In this document: one piece after another, positions 9,446 to 17,589 of the stretch
Position numbering within the stretch: position 1 is the stretch's first letter
Layout: every line of letters starts with the position of its first letter
Assembly: GCA_016932695.1 (NCBI GenBank)
Contig: JAFGCH010000045.1
Coordinates: 1 to 58,157 of the forward strand
Source: Acidimicrobiia bacterium
Lineage (GTDB): Bacteria; Actinomycetota; Acidimicrobiia; Spongiisociales; UBA11373
Reading direction: 5' to 3'
DNA length: 58,157 bases
The notes under the pieces: model-generated
Databases searched by the model: none
What the model was told of the DNA's origin: nothing
The model's input: the letters and a program-made list of their open reading frames with translations, nothing else
Translations under genes and position numbers: made by a program

Positions 9446-10210
9446 TCAGCCGGCGGCGTGAGCCGCGATGGCGGCCGCCATGTAGGCCGCCAGGCCGGGG
9501 CGAGCCCGGTCGATGTCTGCGGTGAAGCGAGGGTCGGTGACGTACATCTCGCCGAGGCCGCGATGGATGTCGGGGGTGCACTCGTAGAACCATCGCGAGA
9601 TGTGGGCGCGGTGGCGCTCGGCCACGGCGCAGGCCTGCGGGGAGTCGGCGGGCACCCCTGCTTCCATCAGAGCGATGAAGGCCTGGTTGACCTCGTCGGC
9701 CTCGCGCCCGATCTGCCGCCAGTCGGCCTTGCCGTAGCCCGTGGTGCGCCGGACAGACTCCCGGTAGGGCTCCGTGTCGCCCCAGCGCTGCCGGTCTTCT
9801 TCCTCACATTGCGCGGGGGCGAAATCGCCGAACACCTCGAGCATCTCCTCGCTGGCCATCTTCCTGCCTCGCTTCTCCGCTTCGATGGCGGCGTCCACGG
9901 CGCCGAGCAGGTCTCGCAGGTGTTGCAGCCTGCGTTCCAGCAGGGAGCGGTGGCGCTCCAGAGCCGCCGCCCGGTGGTAGCCGGGCCGGCCCACGATCTC
10001 CCTTGTCTGGTCGAGAGAGAAGCCCAGTTCTCTGAAGAACAGGACTTCCTGCAGCCGGGCCACGTCGGCTTGCCCGCAGCGGCGGTATCCCGCCGGGGAG
10101 CGCTTGCCCGGCACCACCAGGCCGATGGCGTGGTAGTGGTGCAGGGTGCGCACCGTGACCCCGGCCAGCCGGGCGAGGGCCCCTACTTGGAGGGAGCCTT
10201 CCTCATCCAT
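9446..10210 (-). CDS. MerR-family regulator with TipAS domain
   Basis: The protein is 254 aa. An N-terminal winged-helix MerR domain contains VGALARLAGVTVRTLHHY and GYRRC. A coiled dimerisation helix follows (about 75-115). The C-terminal half resembles the TipAS ligand-binding domain, with repeated helices, WYECTPD-like FYECTPDIHRGLG and YVTDPRFTADID. TipA proteins bind thiopeptide-like or other ligands and activate their own gene. The ATG at 10210 was chosen over the GTG at 10219 because that GTG overlaps the -10 box; from the ATG the mRNA is leaderless. The promoter carries a MerR operator, so autoregulation is likely. Confidence 0.88.
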   Translation of the reverse strand: MDEEGSLQVGALARLAGVTVRTLHHYHAIGLVVPGKRSPAGYRRCGQADVARLQEVLFFRELGFSLDQTREIVGRPGYHRAAALERHRSLLERRLQHLRDLLGAVDAAIEAEKRGRKMASEEMLEVFGDFAPAQCEEEDRQRWGDTEPYRESVRRTTGYGKADWRQIGREADEVNQAFIALMEAGVPADSPQACAVAERHRAHISRWFYECTPDIHRGLGEMYVTDPRFTADIDRARPGLAAYMAAAIAAHAAG

Positions 10211-10217
10211 GCGGCGC

Positions 10218-10248
10218 ACCGTACTCCCTCACGTTACGTGAGGGTCAA
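10218..10248 (-). promoter_or_regulatory. MerR-type promoter/operator
   Basis: On the minus strand TTGACC (-35, 10243-10248) and TACGGT (-10, 10218-10223) are separated by 19 bp, the over-long spacer that MerR activators correct by twisting DNA. The spacer holds a dyad, CCCTCACGT and ACGTGAGGG around one base (10226-10244). The ATG of the regulator follows the -10 box by seven bases. The site is about 60 bp from the divergent cNMP-domain gene, which it might also control. Confidence 0.8.
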
Positions 10249-10303
10249 GCCGAGAGGGGGAAAGGCTACCCGACACCATCCCCGATGCCCGGCCCCCGGG
10301 GCG

Positions 10304-10762
10304 GTGGGATACCATGCCCGGGTCGAAAGGACGGCTACGACCACCGCCAAAGAACGCCTGGCTCTGCTGACTCGCGTCCCCCTCTTCGCCGGGATCCCGC
10401 AGGGGACCCTGCTGACGATCGCCGCCTTGGCTCGCGAGGTGCCGCACCCTGCCGGGCATGCCATCGTCAACGAGGGGAGCGTGGCTCATGCTCTCCACGT
10501 CGTGGTGAGCGGCACCGCTACCGTGTCGGTGAAGGGGCGGCCCGTGGACCGGCTGGGGCCCGGGGACTTCTTCGGCGAGATGGCGGTGATCGACCGCGGC
10601 GTCCGGTCGGCCACAGTCACTGCGGACGAGCCGGTGGTCACCTTGGCCGTCGAAGGGTCTTCCTTCCGTCGGCTGGTCGAATCCGATGGGCGCCTGGCCC
10701 TGCGCCTGCTGGTGGCGCTGACGGCACGGATTCGGGAGTTCGACAAGAGCCTGGGCGACTAG
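10304..10762 (+). CDS. Cyclic nucleotide-binding domain protein (no DNA-binding domain)
   Basis: About 152 aa, almost entirely a CRP/FNR-type cNMP-binding beta-roll: VPLFAGIPQGTLLTIA at the start, then HVVVSGTATV, and the phosphate-binding cassette GPGDFFGEMAVIDRGVRSATV. No helix-turn-helix follows, so it is not a transcription factor by itself. The start is uncertain: GTG at 10304 is in frame, while a TACCAT box at 10310-10315 would place transcription inside it. The pyrophosphatase-like gene begins 26 bases downstream. It is divergent from the MerR gene. Confidence 0.75.
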   Translation: MGYHARVERTATTTAKERLALLTRVPLFAGIPQGTLLTIAALAREVPHPAGHAIVNEGSVAHALHVVVSGTATVSVKGRPVDRLGPGDFFGEMAVIDRGVRSATVTADEPVVTLAVEGSSFRRLVESDGRLALRLLVALTARIREFDKSLGD

Positions 10763-10788
10763 GCCGGCCGACGGTCCCGGGTGTACCG

Positions 10789-11238
10789 ATGCTGCGGGTG
10801 TTCATCGAGAACGAGGCGGGGTCGGACCTCAAGCATCATCACGACGAGGTGACGCTCACCTTCCTGCGCACGGAGCGAGTCGGGGCCGCCTATCCGTTCC
10901 CGTACGGGTTCATCCCCGGCACCCGGGCTCCCGACGGCGACTGCGTGGATTGCTTCGTGATCACCGGCCGGCCGTTGCGCACCGGGGACCTGGTCGACTG
11001 TGAGCCCTTCGGCCTCATGGAGCAGACCGAGGGGGGCTTCGTCGATCACAACGTGCTGGCGGTGCCGGTGGGGGAGGGGCTTCCCGACCTCGAGGTGCTG
11101 CGCCCCCTACTGACCCGATTCGCGCAGGAGGTGTTCGCCGGCCTGCCGGGGCGGGAGGTGACCGTGGGCCGCTTCCTGCCGGCGGAGGCGGCCTGGGCCT
11201 ATCTGGAGGCCGGCGCGGCGGACCCGAGGCCGGGGTGA
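10789..11238 (+). CDS. Inorganic pyrophosphatase-like protein
   Basis: A 149-aa protein of the family I inorganic pyrophosphatase fold, which hydrolyses PPi to phosphate. It keeps PFPYGFIPGT and the metal-binding DGDCVD (compare D-x-D-P-x-D). The usual DDK segment is replaced by DHNVLAVP, and the N-terminal substrate-binding E-x-P/K residues are unclear. It may be a diverged pyrophosphatase or a relative with another phosphate substrate. ATG at 10789; probably co-transcribed with the cNMP-domain gene. Confidence 0.7.
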   Translation: MLRVFIENEAGSDLKHHHDEVTLTFLRTERVGAAYPFPYGFIPGTRAPDGDCVDCFVITGRPLRTGDLVDCEPFGLMEQTEGGFVDHNVLAVPVGEGLPDLEVLRPLLTRFAQEVFAGLPGREVTVGRFLPAEAAWAYLEAGAADPRPG

Positions 11239-11285
11239 GAAACGGCGTCAGCAGCCTTGCGGCACGTCCGAGGGCTGGCCGGCCT

Positions 11286-13205
11286 CTACAGCCCCTGCAC
11301 CTCGACCGGCTCGATCTCCCCCGCCGGCTCGAACCCAAACACCTGCCCGTAGAAGGACAGTTCGGCTTCCAGGGTGCGGGCGATGTTCTCCGCCTTGCGG
11401 AAGCCGTGGCCCTCGCCGGGAAAGGTGAGGTGGGCCACCGGCACCCCGCGCTCCCGCAAGCCGGCGGCCATGATCTCAGCCTGCTGCGGGGGCACCACCC
11501 GATCCTCCAGACCCTGGAATAGGACGACCGGGCTGTCGATGCCTTCCAGGTGGTGGATGGGGGAGCGTTCCCGATAGGTCTCCTGGGCCTCGGGGTACGG
11601 TCCCACCAGCCAGTCGAGGTAGCGCGACTCGAACTTGTGGGTGTCGCGGGCGAGCAGCTCCAGGTCGGCCACCCCGAAGTGGCTGGCCCCGGCAGCGAAG
11701 GTGTCGCCGAAGGCCAGGGCGGCCAGTGTGGTGTATCCCCCGGCACTGCCTCCCCGGATGGCGAGGCGGGCCGGGTCGGCCCGGCCGGTGGCGGCGAGGT
11801 GGGCGGCGGCCAGAGCGCAGTCGCGCACGTCGACGATCCCCCAGGTGCCGTGGAGCCTCTCCCAGTAGGCCCGGCCGTAGCCGGTGGACCCGCCGTAGTC
11901 CACGTCGGCCAGTCCGAAGCCCCGGGTGGTCCAGAACTGCACCTCGGGATCGAGCACCGGCCGGGCGGCGGCGGTAGGGCCGCCGTGGATGGTGACCAGC
12001 AGCGGCGGCAGCTCACCCGAAGGCGCCTGGAACCCCGCGTTGGTCGGCGGGTAGTACCAGGCGTAGGCCGGGCCATCGGGAGTGGGGAAGGCGACGCGCT
12101 CGGGGGCCGAGATGAGGGCGGCATCGAGGCCCGGCCCTTCCGGGGCCCGGATGACCTCGGAGCGGCCGGTGGCGGGGTCGAGTCGCACCACCGCTGGGAA
12201 GGCGGTGGGAGAACCGGCGACCAGACAGAGGTCCCCGCCGGCGGCGATGATCCCCGACAGCCAGGTCCCGGGGACGGGCAGAGCCCGGGCGCTCCCGTCC
12301 TCCCCGTGCACCAGGAGGCTGGTTCCCGACGGAGACGAGTACACCCCCGCGATGGAACCGTCGGCGAGGAAGGCGTAGCGGCGCAGGCGGAACACCCACT
12401 GGGGCGCGCCGGCGTCGCCGGCCACGACCGCTACCGGGCGAGTCTCCTCTCCCTCCAGCCGGTAGAGGTTCCACCAGCCGCTGCGGTCCGAGGCGAAGTA
12501 CAGCACTCCGGCGGGCGACCACTCCGGCTGGAAGATGGATTCCCCGCGGCCTCCGGCAACGGCTCGGGCCTCATCGGGAGTGCCGTCGGGCGAAAGCGAG
12601 GCTAGGTAGAGAGTGGTCCCGTTCCATGGCATGTCGGGGTGGTCCCAGGCCAGCCAGGCCAAATGGTGCCCGTCGGGAGAGACGCGGGGTGAGGAGAAGA
12701 AGTCGTGGCCGGAGGCAATGGCCCGGGGCTCCGCCGCGCCGTCGAGCGGCAGGCGGACCAGGTCGTTCACCACTTTGCCGTCCCCGTGCCGTTCGCGCAC
12801 GCAGATCATGAACCCTTCGCCGAAGGCGAGATCGGCGTAGCGGTCCCCGGCGGGTACTCCAGGTTCGGGGGTGATGGCCTGCGGGCCCTCACCGGGCCGG
12901 AGGCGATAGAGGCGCTGATCGGTGAAGTTGGCGAAGTACACCACTCCCCGGTGCACCGCGTAGGCCCCACCGCCGTACTCGTGCACCCGAGTGCGGGCGT
13001 CGTAACCGGGGGGGATGACGTCGGCGGTCTCCCCGCCCGGACTGCGCCGCACCAGCACGGTACGCCCACCCTCGGCGGGCCGGCTCTCAGCCCAGTACAG
13101 ATCATCCCCCTCCATCTCGAGGCCGTCGGAGAAGCGGAGGGCGGCGCGGGTCACTTCCATCGCGGAGAGAGGCGACTCCCAGGACCCGTACGATGCGGTG
13201 GCCAC
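11286..13205 (-). CDS. S9 family prolyl oligopeptidase-like peptidase
   Basis: A 639-aa serine peptidase with an N-terminal beta-propeller (about 1-380, with repeated SPDGHHLAWLAWD-type strands) and a C-terminal alpha/beta hydrolase. Catalytic residues are Ser at about 488 in GGSAGGYT, Asp at about 566 in GLEDRVVPP and His at about 600 in GEGHGF. This arrangement fits acylaminoacyl-peptidase/dipeptidyl-peptidase relatives acting on short peptides. No signal peptide is seen, so it is probably cytoplasmic. The ATG at 13205 follows an AAGGAG site. It is divergent from prmC. Confidence 0.88.
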   Translation of the reverse strand: MATASYGSWESPLSAMEVTRAALRFSDGLEMEGDDLYWAESRPAEGGRTVLVRRSPGGETADVIPPGYDARTRVHEYGGGAYAVHRGVVYFANFTDQRLYRLRPGEGPQAITPEPGVPAGDRYADLAFGEGFMICVRERHGDGKVVNDLVRLPLDGAAEPRAIASGHDFFSSPRVSPDGHHLAWLAWDHPDMPWNGTTLYLASLSPDGTPDEARAVAGGRGESIFQPEWSPAGVLYFASDRSGWWNLYRLEGEETRPVAVVAGDAGAPQWVFRLRRYAFLADGSIAGVYSSPSGTSLLVHGEDGSARALPVPGTWLSGIIAAGGDLCLVAGSPTAFPAVVRLDPATGRSEVIRAPEGPGLDAALISAPERVAFPTPDGPAYAWYYPPTNAGFQAPSGELPPLLVTIHGGPTAAARPVLDPEVQFWTTRGFGLADVDYGGSTGYGRAYWERLHGTWGIVDVRDCALAAAHLAATGRADPARLAIRGGSAGGYTTLAALAFGDTFAAGASHFGVADLELLARDTHKFESRYLDWLVGPYPEAQETYRERSPIHHLEGIDSPVVLFQGLEDRVVPPQQAEIMAAGLRERGVPVAHLTFPGEGHGFRKAENIARTLEAELSFYGQVFGFEPAGEIEPVEVQGL

Positions 13206-13254
13206 GGCTGACTCCTTGGTTCGGCCCGGCCGACGCTAGCCACTGCCGGCCTGG

Positions 13255-13260
13255 CATGAT
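13255..13260 (+). promoter_or_regulatory. Putative -10 box for prmC
   Basis: CATGAT lies exactly six bases before the ATG at 13267, the same spacing seen at several leaderless genes in this window, though the first base departs from TANNNT. Confidence 0.35.
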
Positions 13261-13266
13261 GGGGAC

Positions 13267-14070
13267 ATGGCTCCCGCCCTGCCGGCACACGAGATGGAGC
13301 GCTTGGCCATGGCGGCCACCGGGCGCACCCGGGCCGGCGTGCTGGCCTCCCCCATCGCCGATCCGGCAGAGCAGGCACGCCTCGATCTCCTCGTGGAACG
13401 GCGCCTGGCCGGGGAGCCGCTCCAGTACCTGGAGGGCAGCATCCCCTTCGGGCCGGTGGAGTTGAAGGTCGATCGCCGCGCCCTGATCCCCCGTCCCGAG
13501 ACCGAGCAGCTGTGGGAGTTGGCCGCCGGGCTGCTGGGCGAGGCCGGCCCCGGGACTCCACTAGTGGACGTGGGCACCGGCTCGGGGGCCCTCGCCCTGG
13601 CGCTGAAGCATGCCTTCCCCACCGCCCCGGTCTACGGCATCGATCGCAGCGTTGCGGCCCTCGACCTGGCCCGGGAGAATGCCGCCGCCAACGGCTTGGA
13701 GGTGGCCTTCCTCGAGGGCGATCTGTTGGGCCCGCTACCCCGCGCTCTGCGCGGGCGGGTGGAGATGGTCGTGGCCAATCCCCCCTATCTGTCGGAAGCG
13801 GAGTGGGCCGCCCTGCCCGACGAGATTCGCCTCCACGAGCCGTGGGAGGCTCTGGTGGCCGGGCCGGAGGGCACCGAAGTGCTGGCTCGCCTGGCCGCCG
13901 ATGCCTACTGGTGGCTGGGCGTCGGGGGGTGGCTGGTCTGTGAGATCGGCGAGACCCAGGGCGAGGCGGCCCTGGGCCTCTACGGAATGTACGAACGCGA
14001 GGTGCGGGCCGACCTGGCAGGACGGCCCCGCTTCCTGGTAGCGAGAAAGGGGGCGCCGTGCTGCCGTTGA
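13267..14070 (+). CDS. prmC: Release factor glutamine methyltransferase
   Basis: A 267-aa SAM-dependent N5-glutamine methyltransferase that modifies the GGQ glutamine of release factors RF1 and RF2. Visible parts are the helical N-terminal domain with EPLQYLEGSIPFG, then RPETEQLWE, the SAM-binding VDVGTGSGALALALK, and the substrate-glutamine motif NPPY at about residues 171-174. The final 13 bases overlap tsaC. Its substrate prfA lies upstream, a common linkage that has here been separated by about 5 kb of other genes. Confidence 0.94.
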   Translation: MAPALPAHEMERLAMAATGRTRAGVLASPIADPAEQARLDLLVERRLAGEPLQYLEGSIPFGPVELKVDRRALIPRPETEQLWELAAGLLGEAGPGTPLVDVGTGSGALALALKHAFPTAPVYGIDRSVAALDLARENAAANGLEVAFLEGDLLGPLPRALRGRVEMVVANPPYLSEAEWAALPDEIRLHEPWEALVAGPEGTEVLARLAADAYWWLGVGGWLVCEIGETQGEAALGLYGMYEREVRADLAGRPRFLVARKGAPCCR

Positions 14071-14654
14071 GTGGTCCCCGGCCCTGCGACCTGGCCGAGG
14101 TGGTCTCCGCCCTGCGCAAGGGAGCGGTGGTGGGCCTGCCCACCGATACCGTCTACGGACTGGCCGCCGACCCCTTCTCGGAGAAGGCGATGCAACTGCT
14201 CTTCGCCCTGAAGGACCGCCCGGCGGTCAAGCCCATTCCCATCCTGGCGGCGTCGGTGGAGCATGCGGCGCGCCTCGGCCGGATCGAGGGGGTAGCTCTG
14301 GAGGCGGCGCGGGCCCACTGGCCGGGCGCCCTCACCGTGATAGTGCCCCGGGCGGCCGGTCTCCCCGATTGGGTGGGAGATGCTTCCCGCGACTCGGTGG
14401 GCCTCCGGGTGCCGGATCACCCGGCCGCCCGGGCGCTGCTGGCCGCCTCGGGCCCGCTGGCGGTGACCAGCGCCAACCGCTCCGGGGAGGCCCCGGCGAC
14501 CGACGACGCCGGCGCTCGATCGATGTTCGGCAATCGGGTAGCCGCCTACCTGCCCGGGTCGGGGGCCAACCTGGCCCCCTCCACGGTGGTCGATTTCTCC
14601 GGTGGCTCCCCGCGAGTGCTGCGGACGGGGCCGGTCTCCTGGAAGGGAGCATGA
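14058..14654 (+). CDS. tsaC: L-threonylcarbamoyladenylate synthase (TsaC/Sua5 short form)
   Basis: 198 aa with the YrdC fold: GLPTDTVYGLAADP, KDRPAVKPIPIL, WPGALTVIV, SVGLRVPDHP and VTSANRSGEAP. It makes threonylcarbamoyl-AMP from threonine, bicarbonate and ATP for the t6A modification of tRNAs reading ANN codons. It lacks the C-terminal Sua5 domain. The GTG start overlaps prmC by 13 bases, and its TGA overlaps the next ATG, so translation of the three genes is coupled. Confidence 0.92.
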   Translation: MLPLSGPRPCDLAEVVSALRKGAVVGLPTDTVYGLAADPFSEKAMQLLFALKDRPAVKPIPILAASVEHAARLGRIEGVALEAARAHWPGALTVIVPRAAGLPDWVGDASRDSVGLRVPDHPAARALLAASGPLAVTSANRSGEAPATDDAGARSMFGNRVAAYLPGSGANLAPSTVVDFSGGSPRVLRTGPVSWKGA

Positions 14655-15301
14655 TGCTGGGCAGGAGCATGGGCCTGGGACGCAGCATGGGCCCGGAGGA
14701 GTCCGGCGAGCGGATCAGCGCCAAACGCAAGTGGGCCGCCATCGGAGCCGCGACCGCGCTGCTCACCGGCTCGTTCTGGGTGGTGCTGCTGGCCTTCGAC
14801 CTCTGGCTGGGCGACCGCACCGTCGAGGAGATCCAGGCCGGGGCCGAGGTGCCCTTCACCACCTCGGTGGGAATGGCCCTGGGGGGAGGCTTCGTGCTGA
14901 TGCTGGCCGGCTTCACCGCCCTGGCCCTGATCTCGCGGCGGGTTCGCCCGTTGCGGGCCGTCGCGGTGGCCTGGGCCCTCGGTGGCGCCATGTGGCTCTG
15001 GCTTCCCTTCGTGGCCGGCGAGCCTTACACCCCTATGGTGGCCGGGTTCGGTGCCGGCGGCCTGGTAGCGCTGCGCGCCGAACCGGAGCACACGCTGGGG
15101 AGAAGAGTCGTCGCCGCGTTGCTCATCACCGTCTACCTCTTCTTGCTGTTGCGCATCGCCCTCCTGGCCGGGGTGATCGCCGCTCCGTTGCTTCCGCTGC
15201 CGGCTATCGCCTGGGCCGACGCCATGGCGGAGCGGCGAGCCGCGATGCAGCCGCCGGATGAAGCCGGGCGCGGGCCCGCCCGTCGGAGGCCGCGCCGATG
15301 A
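14651..15301 (+). CDS. Membrane protein of unknown function before the atp operon
   Basis: 216 aa. A short Met/Gly/Ser-rich start is followed by five or so hydrophobic helices (about 32-55, 75-98, 105-122, 125-140, 155-185) and a basic tail. No family was recognised. In many actinobacteria this position between tsaC and atpI is held by a WecA/Rfe-type sugar-phosphate transferase; this protein lacks its acidic motifs. GGAAGGGAG precedes the ATG at 14651; a second ATG follows at 14654. It overlaps tsaC by four bases and the next gene by four. Confidence 0.65.
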   Translation: MMLGRSMGLGRSMGPEESGERISAKRKWAAIGAATALLTGSFWVVLLAFDLWLGDRTVEEIQAGAEVPFTTSVGMALGGGFVLMLAGFTALALISRRVRPLRAVAVAWALGGAMWLWLPFVAGEPYTPMVAGFGAGGLVALRAEPEHTLGRRVVAALLITVYLFLLLRIALLAGVIAAPLLPLPAIAWADAMAERRAAMQPPDEAGRGPARRRPRR

Positions 15302-15573
15302 CGTCGCGCCCGGGAGAGCCGCCTCCGCGGGAAGGGGAATCGCTGCCCCGGCGGCTGGGGCAGGTGGTGGCTTCCGGGGCCGAGGCGGCCGGCTTCTTTG
15401 CCTCGTTGCTCTCGGGCTTCTTGCTGGGGTTCCTCGCCGACCGATGGCTCGGCACGGGGCCGGCCTTCACCATATTCGGCATCTTCGCCGGGGCGGGGGT
15501 GGGTTTCTGGCGGATGTGGCAATACGCCCAGAGGCAAGATGACGCCCAGAGGCAAGATGACGCCCGACGTTGA
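15298..15573 (+). CDS. AtpZ/AtpI-type ATP synthase accessory protein
   Basis: 91 aa with two TM helices (about 28-47 and 54-73) rich in Gly, around GFLLGFLADRWLGTGP, the pattern of AtpZ/AtpI-like F0F1 assembly proteins, which help assemble the c ring or import Mg2+. The tail AQRQDDAQRQDD comes from an 18-bp tandem duplication, so the last residues are dispensable or newly made. It overlaps the preceding gene by four bases (ATGA) and the next gene by 17 to 35. Confidence 0.72.
   Translation: MTSRPGEPPPREGESLPRRLGQVVASGAEAAGFFASLLSGFLLGFLADRWLGTGPAFTIFGIFAGAGVGFWRMWQYAQRQDDAQRQDDARR
15525..15560 (+). repeat. 18-bp tandem duplication at an overlapping gene junction
   Basis: Two exact copies (15525-15542 and 15543-15560) of an 18-mer that begins CGCCCAGAGG and ends CAAGATGA. 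The unit is a multiple of three, so both overlapping frames survive. It adds six residues to the upstream protein and gives the downstream gene two in-frame ATG starts (15539 and 15557), each preceded by AGAGG. Confidence 0.95.
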
Positions 15574-15943
15574 AGCCGCGCTCGGTAAGGCCACCGCGGC
15601 GCGAGCCCTGGTGGTCGGACCGCTGCTGGTTGTGGCGATCGGCCTGGTGCGGGGCTGGCCGGGGGCGGTAGCGGCTGCGGTGGGCGTGGGCATCGTGGCC
15701 GCCAACTTCGTGCTGGCCGGCGTCGTGCTCTCCTGGGCCTATCGCCGCTCGCCATCCTTCTATCATGCGGTTGCCCTCGCCGGGTTCATCATTCGGCTGG
15801 GGCTCATCACGCTGGTGATGTTCGGGGTAGCCTGGCTCTGGGACGTCGACCGGCCGGCGATGGCGGTTGCCGTGGTGGCCAGTTACCTGGTACTGCTTGC
15901 CTGGGAGGCGATTGTGGTGTCTCGGCGAAGGAGAGGCCGGTAG
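15557..15943 (+). CDS. atpI: ATP synthase subunit I-like membrane protein
   Basis: 128 aa from the ATG at 15557, or 134 from the ATG at 15539. There are four TM helices (about 14-32, 34-55, 70-92, 98-118), the AtpI pattern, ending in a basic tail. AtpI helps assemble the c ring and is the first cistron of many atp operons. The gene overlaps the AtpZ-like gene and stops two bases before atpB. Confidence 0.7.
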   Translation: MTPDVEAALGKATAARALVVGPLLVVAIGLVRGWPGAVAAAVGVGIVAANFVLAGVVLSWAYRRSPSFYHAVALAGFIIRLGLITLVMFGVAWLWDVDRPAMAVAVVASYLVLLAWEAIVVSRRRRGR

Positions 15944-15945
15944 CA

Positions 15946-16749
15946 GTGGATCAGATAGTGCTCGCCATCGAGTGCGATCCGGCGCAGCCCGCGGCCTGCG
16001 CCCCGGCGAACACCAACGAACTCTTCGAGACCCCCACGCTGTTCAACATCGGCAGCTTCGGCGTGAACCGCGCCATGCTCCTGATGGTGCTGGCCGCGCT
16101 GGTGGTGATCGCCTTGCTGCTCGTGGCCTACCGGCGGCCTCGGCTGGTGCCGACTCGCTTCGGGGCCATCGTCGAGGGAGTGGTGGGCTACGTCCGGGAC
16201 GAGATCGCCGTCGGAGTGATCGGGCCCGAGGGCGTGCGCTACTTCCCGTACCTGCTGTCGCTGTTCCTGTTCATCTTGGTGGGGAACCTGTTCGGGATAA
16301 CTCCCTTGATCAACTTCCCGGTCACCTCCCGGATGGCCGTCCCCTTCGTCTTGACGTTGGTGACCTGGGTGATCTTCGTGATACTCGGCTTCGTGCGGAA
16401 CGGGTTCGGTTACGTGCGCGACATCGTCTGGCCGTCCACCGTGCCGGTGGCTCTGCGGCCCCTGGTGGGCCTCATCGAGTTCGTCTCCACCTTCGCCCTC
16501 CGGCCCCTCACCCTGGCGGTCCGGCTCTTCGCCAACATGGTGGCCGGCCACATGCTGATCAGCGTGCTCCTGGTGGGCGGCTTCATCTTCATCGTCGAGT
16601 TCGACTCCAAGTCGGTCCTCGGCGTGCTGTGGTTCGCCTTGGGGATCCCGATCTTCGCCTTCGAGATCTTCGTGGCGCTTCTTCAGGCCTACATCTTCAC
16701 GCTTCTGGCAGCGGTTTACATCCAGTCATCTCTGCATCCCGCGCACTGA
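15946..16749 (+). CDS. atpB: ATP synthase subunit a
   Basis: 267 aa. Membrane stator subunit holding the proton half-channels. The key arginine is in LAVRLFANMVAGH (about residue 185), preceded by the conserved FALRPLTL. Five to six TM helices are evident. GTG start, two bases after atpI. It works with the c ring to convert proton flow into rotation. Confidence 0.95.
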   Translation: MDQIVLAIECDPAQPAACAPANTNELFETPTLFNIGSFGVNRAMLLMVLAALVVIALLLVAYRRPRLVPTRFGAIVEGVVGYVRDEIAVGVIGPEGVRYFPYLLSLFLFILVGNLFGITPLINFPVTSRMAVPFVLTLVTWVIFVILGFVRNGFGYVRDIVWPSTVPVALRPLVGLIEFVSTFALRPLTLAVRLFANMVAGHMLISVLLVGGFIFIVEFDSKSVLGVLWFALGIPIFAFEIFVALLQAYIFTLLAAVYIQSSLHPAH

Positions 16750-16761
16750 TCGGAGGAATGA

Positions 16762-17016
<255 letters not shown>

Positions 17017-17023
17017 TGGGAGG

Positions 17024-17587
17024 GTGCGCGTGCTGAACCTGCTGACACTCGGGCCCCTGGCGGCCGCAGCCGAGGAAGAGTCGCGGGGCATCGACCTCGT
17101 CCTTCCCAACATGTACGAACTGGTCGCCGGGGTGATCGCCTTCCTCCTGGTGTTCGGCTTCATCTGGTGGAAGGGCCGCCCCATGATCAGCCGTATGGTC
17201 ACGGCCCGCCAGGAAGCCATCCGGCGCGACCTGACCCACGCCGAGGAGGCCAAAGTGAAGGCCGAGGAACTGCTCGCCGAGCGCCGACAGCAGGTGGCCG
17301 GAGCGCGCGACGAGGCCAACCGCATCGTCGAAGAAGGCCGCCGCTCCGCCGAGGCAGTGCGCTCCGAGATCCTGGCCAAGGCCAAGGCGGAAGCGGACGA
17401 AGTCTCCCGGCGCTCGCGTGAAGCCGTTGAGGCCGACCGCGAGCGGGCCGCCGGGCAGATGCGTGACCTGGTGGCGTCGCTCTCCCTGGAGTTGGCGCAG
17501 AAGGTGGTCTCGGGGAGTGTGGACGCCGGGGCGCAGAAGACTCTGGTGGAGCGCTACATCGACGAGCTCGAAGGGATGCCCCGCTAG
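17024..17587 (+). CDS. atpF: ATP synthase subunit b
   Basis: 187 aa: a short N-terminal extension, one TM helix (about 29-49, ending IWWKGRP), then a long charged coiled coil (about 55-160) that forms the peripheral stalk and binds delta. The GTG at 17024 follows atpE by seven bases; GTG at 17030 is an alternative start. Confidence 0.93.
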   Translation: MRVLNLLTLGPLAAAAEEESRGIDLVLPNMYELVAGVIAFLLVFGFIWWKGRPMISRMVTARQEAIRRDLTHAEEAKVKAEELLAERRQQVAGARDEANRIVEEGRRSAEAVRSEILAKAKAEADEVSRRSREAVEADRERAAGQMRDLVASLSLELAQKVVSGSVDAGAQKTLVERYIDELEGMPR

Positions 17588-17589
17588 TC

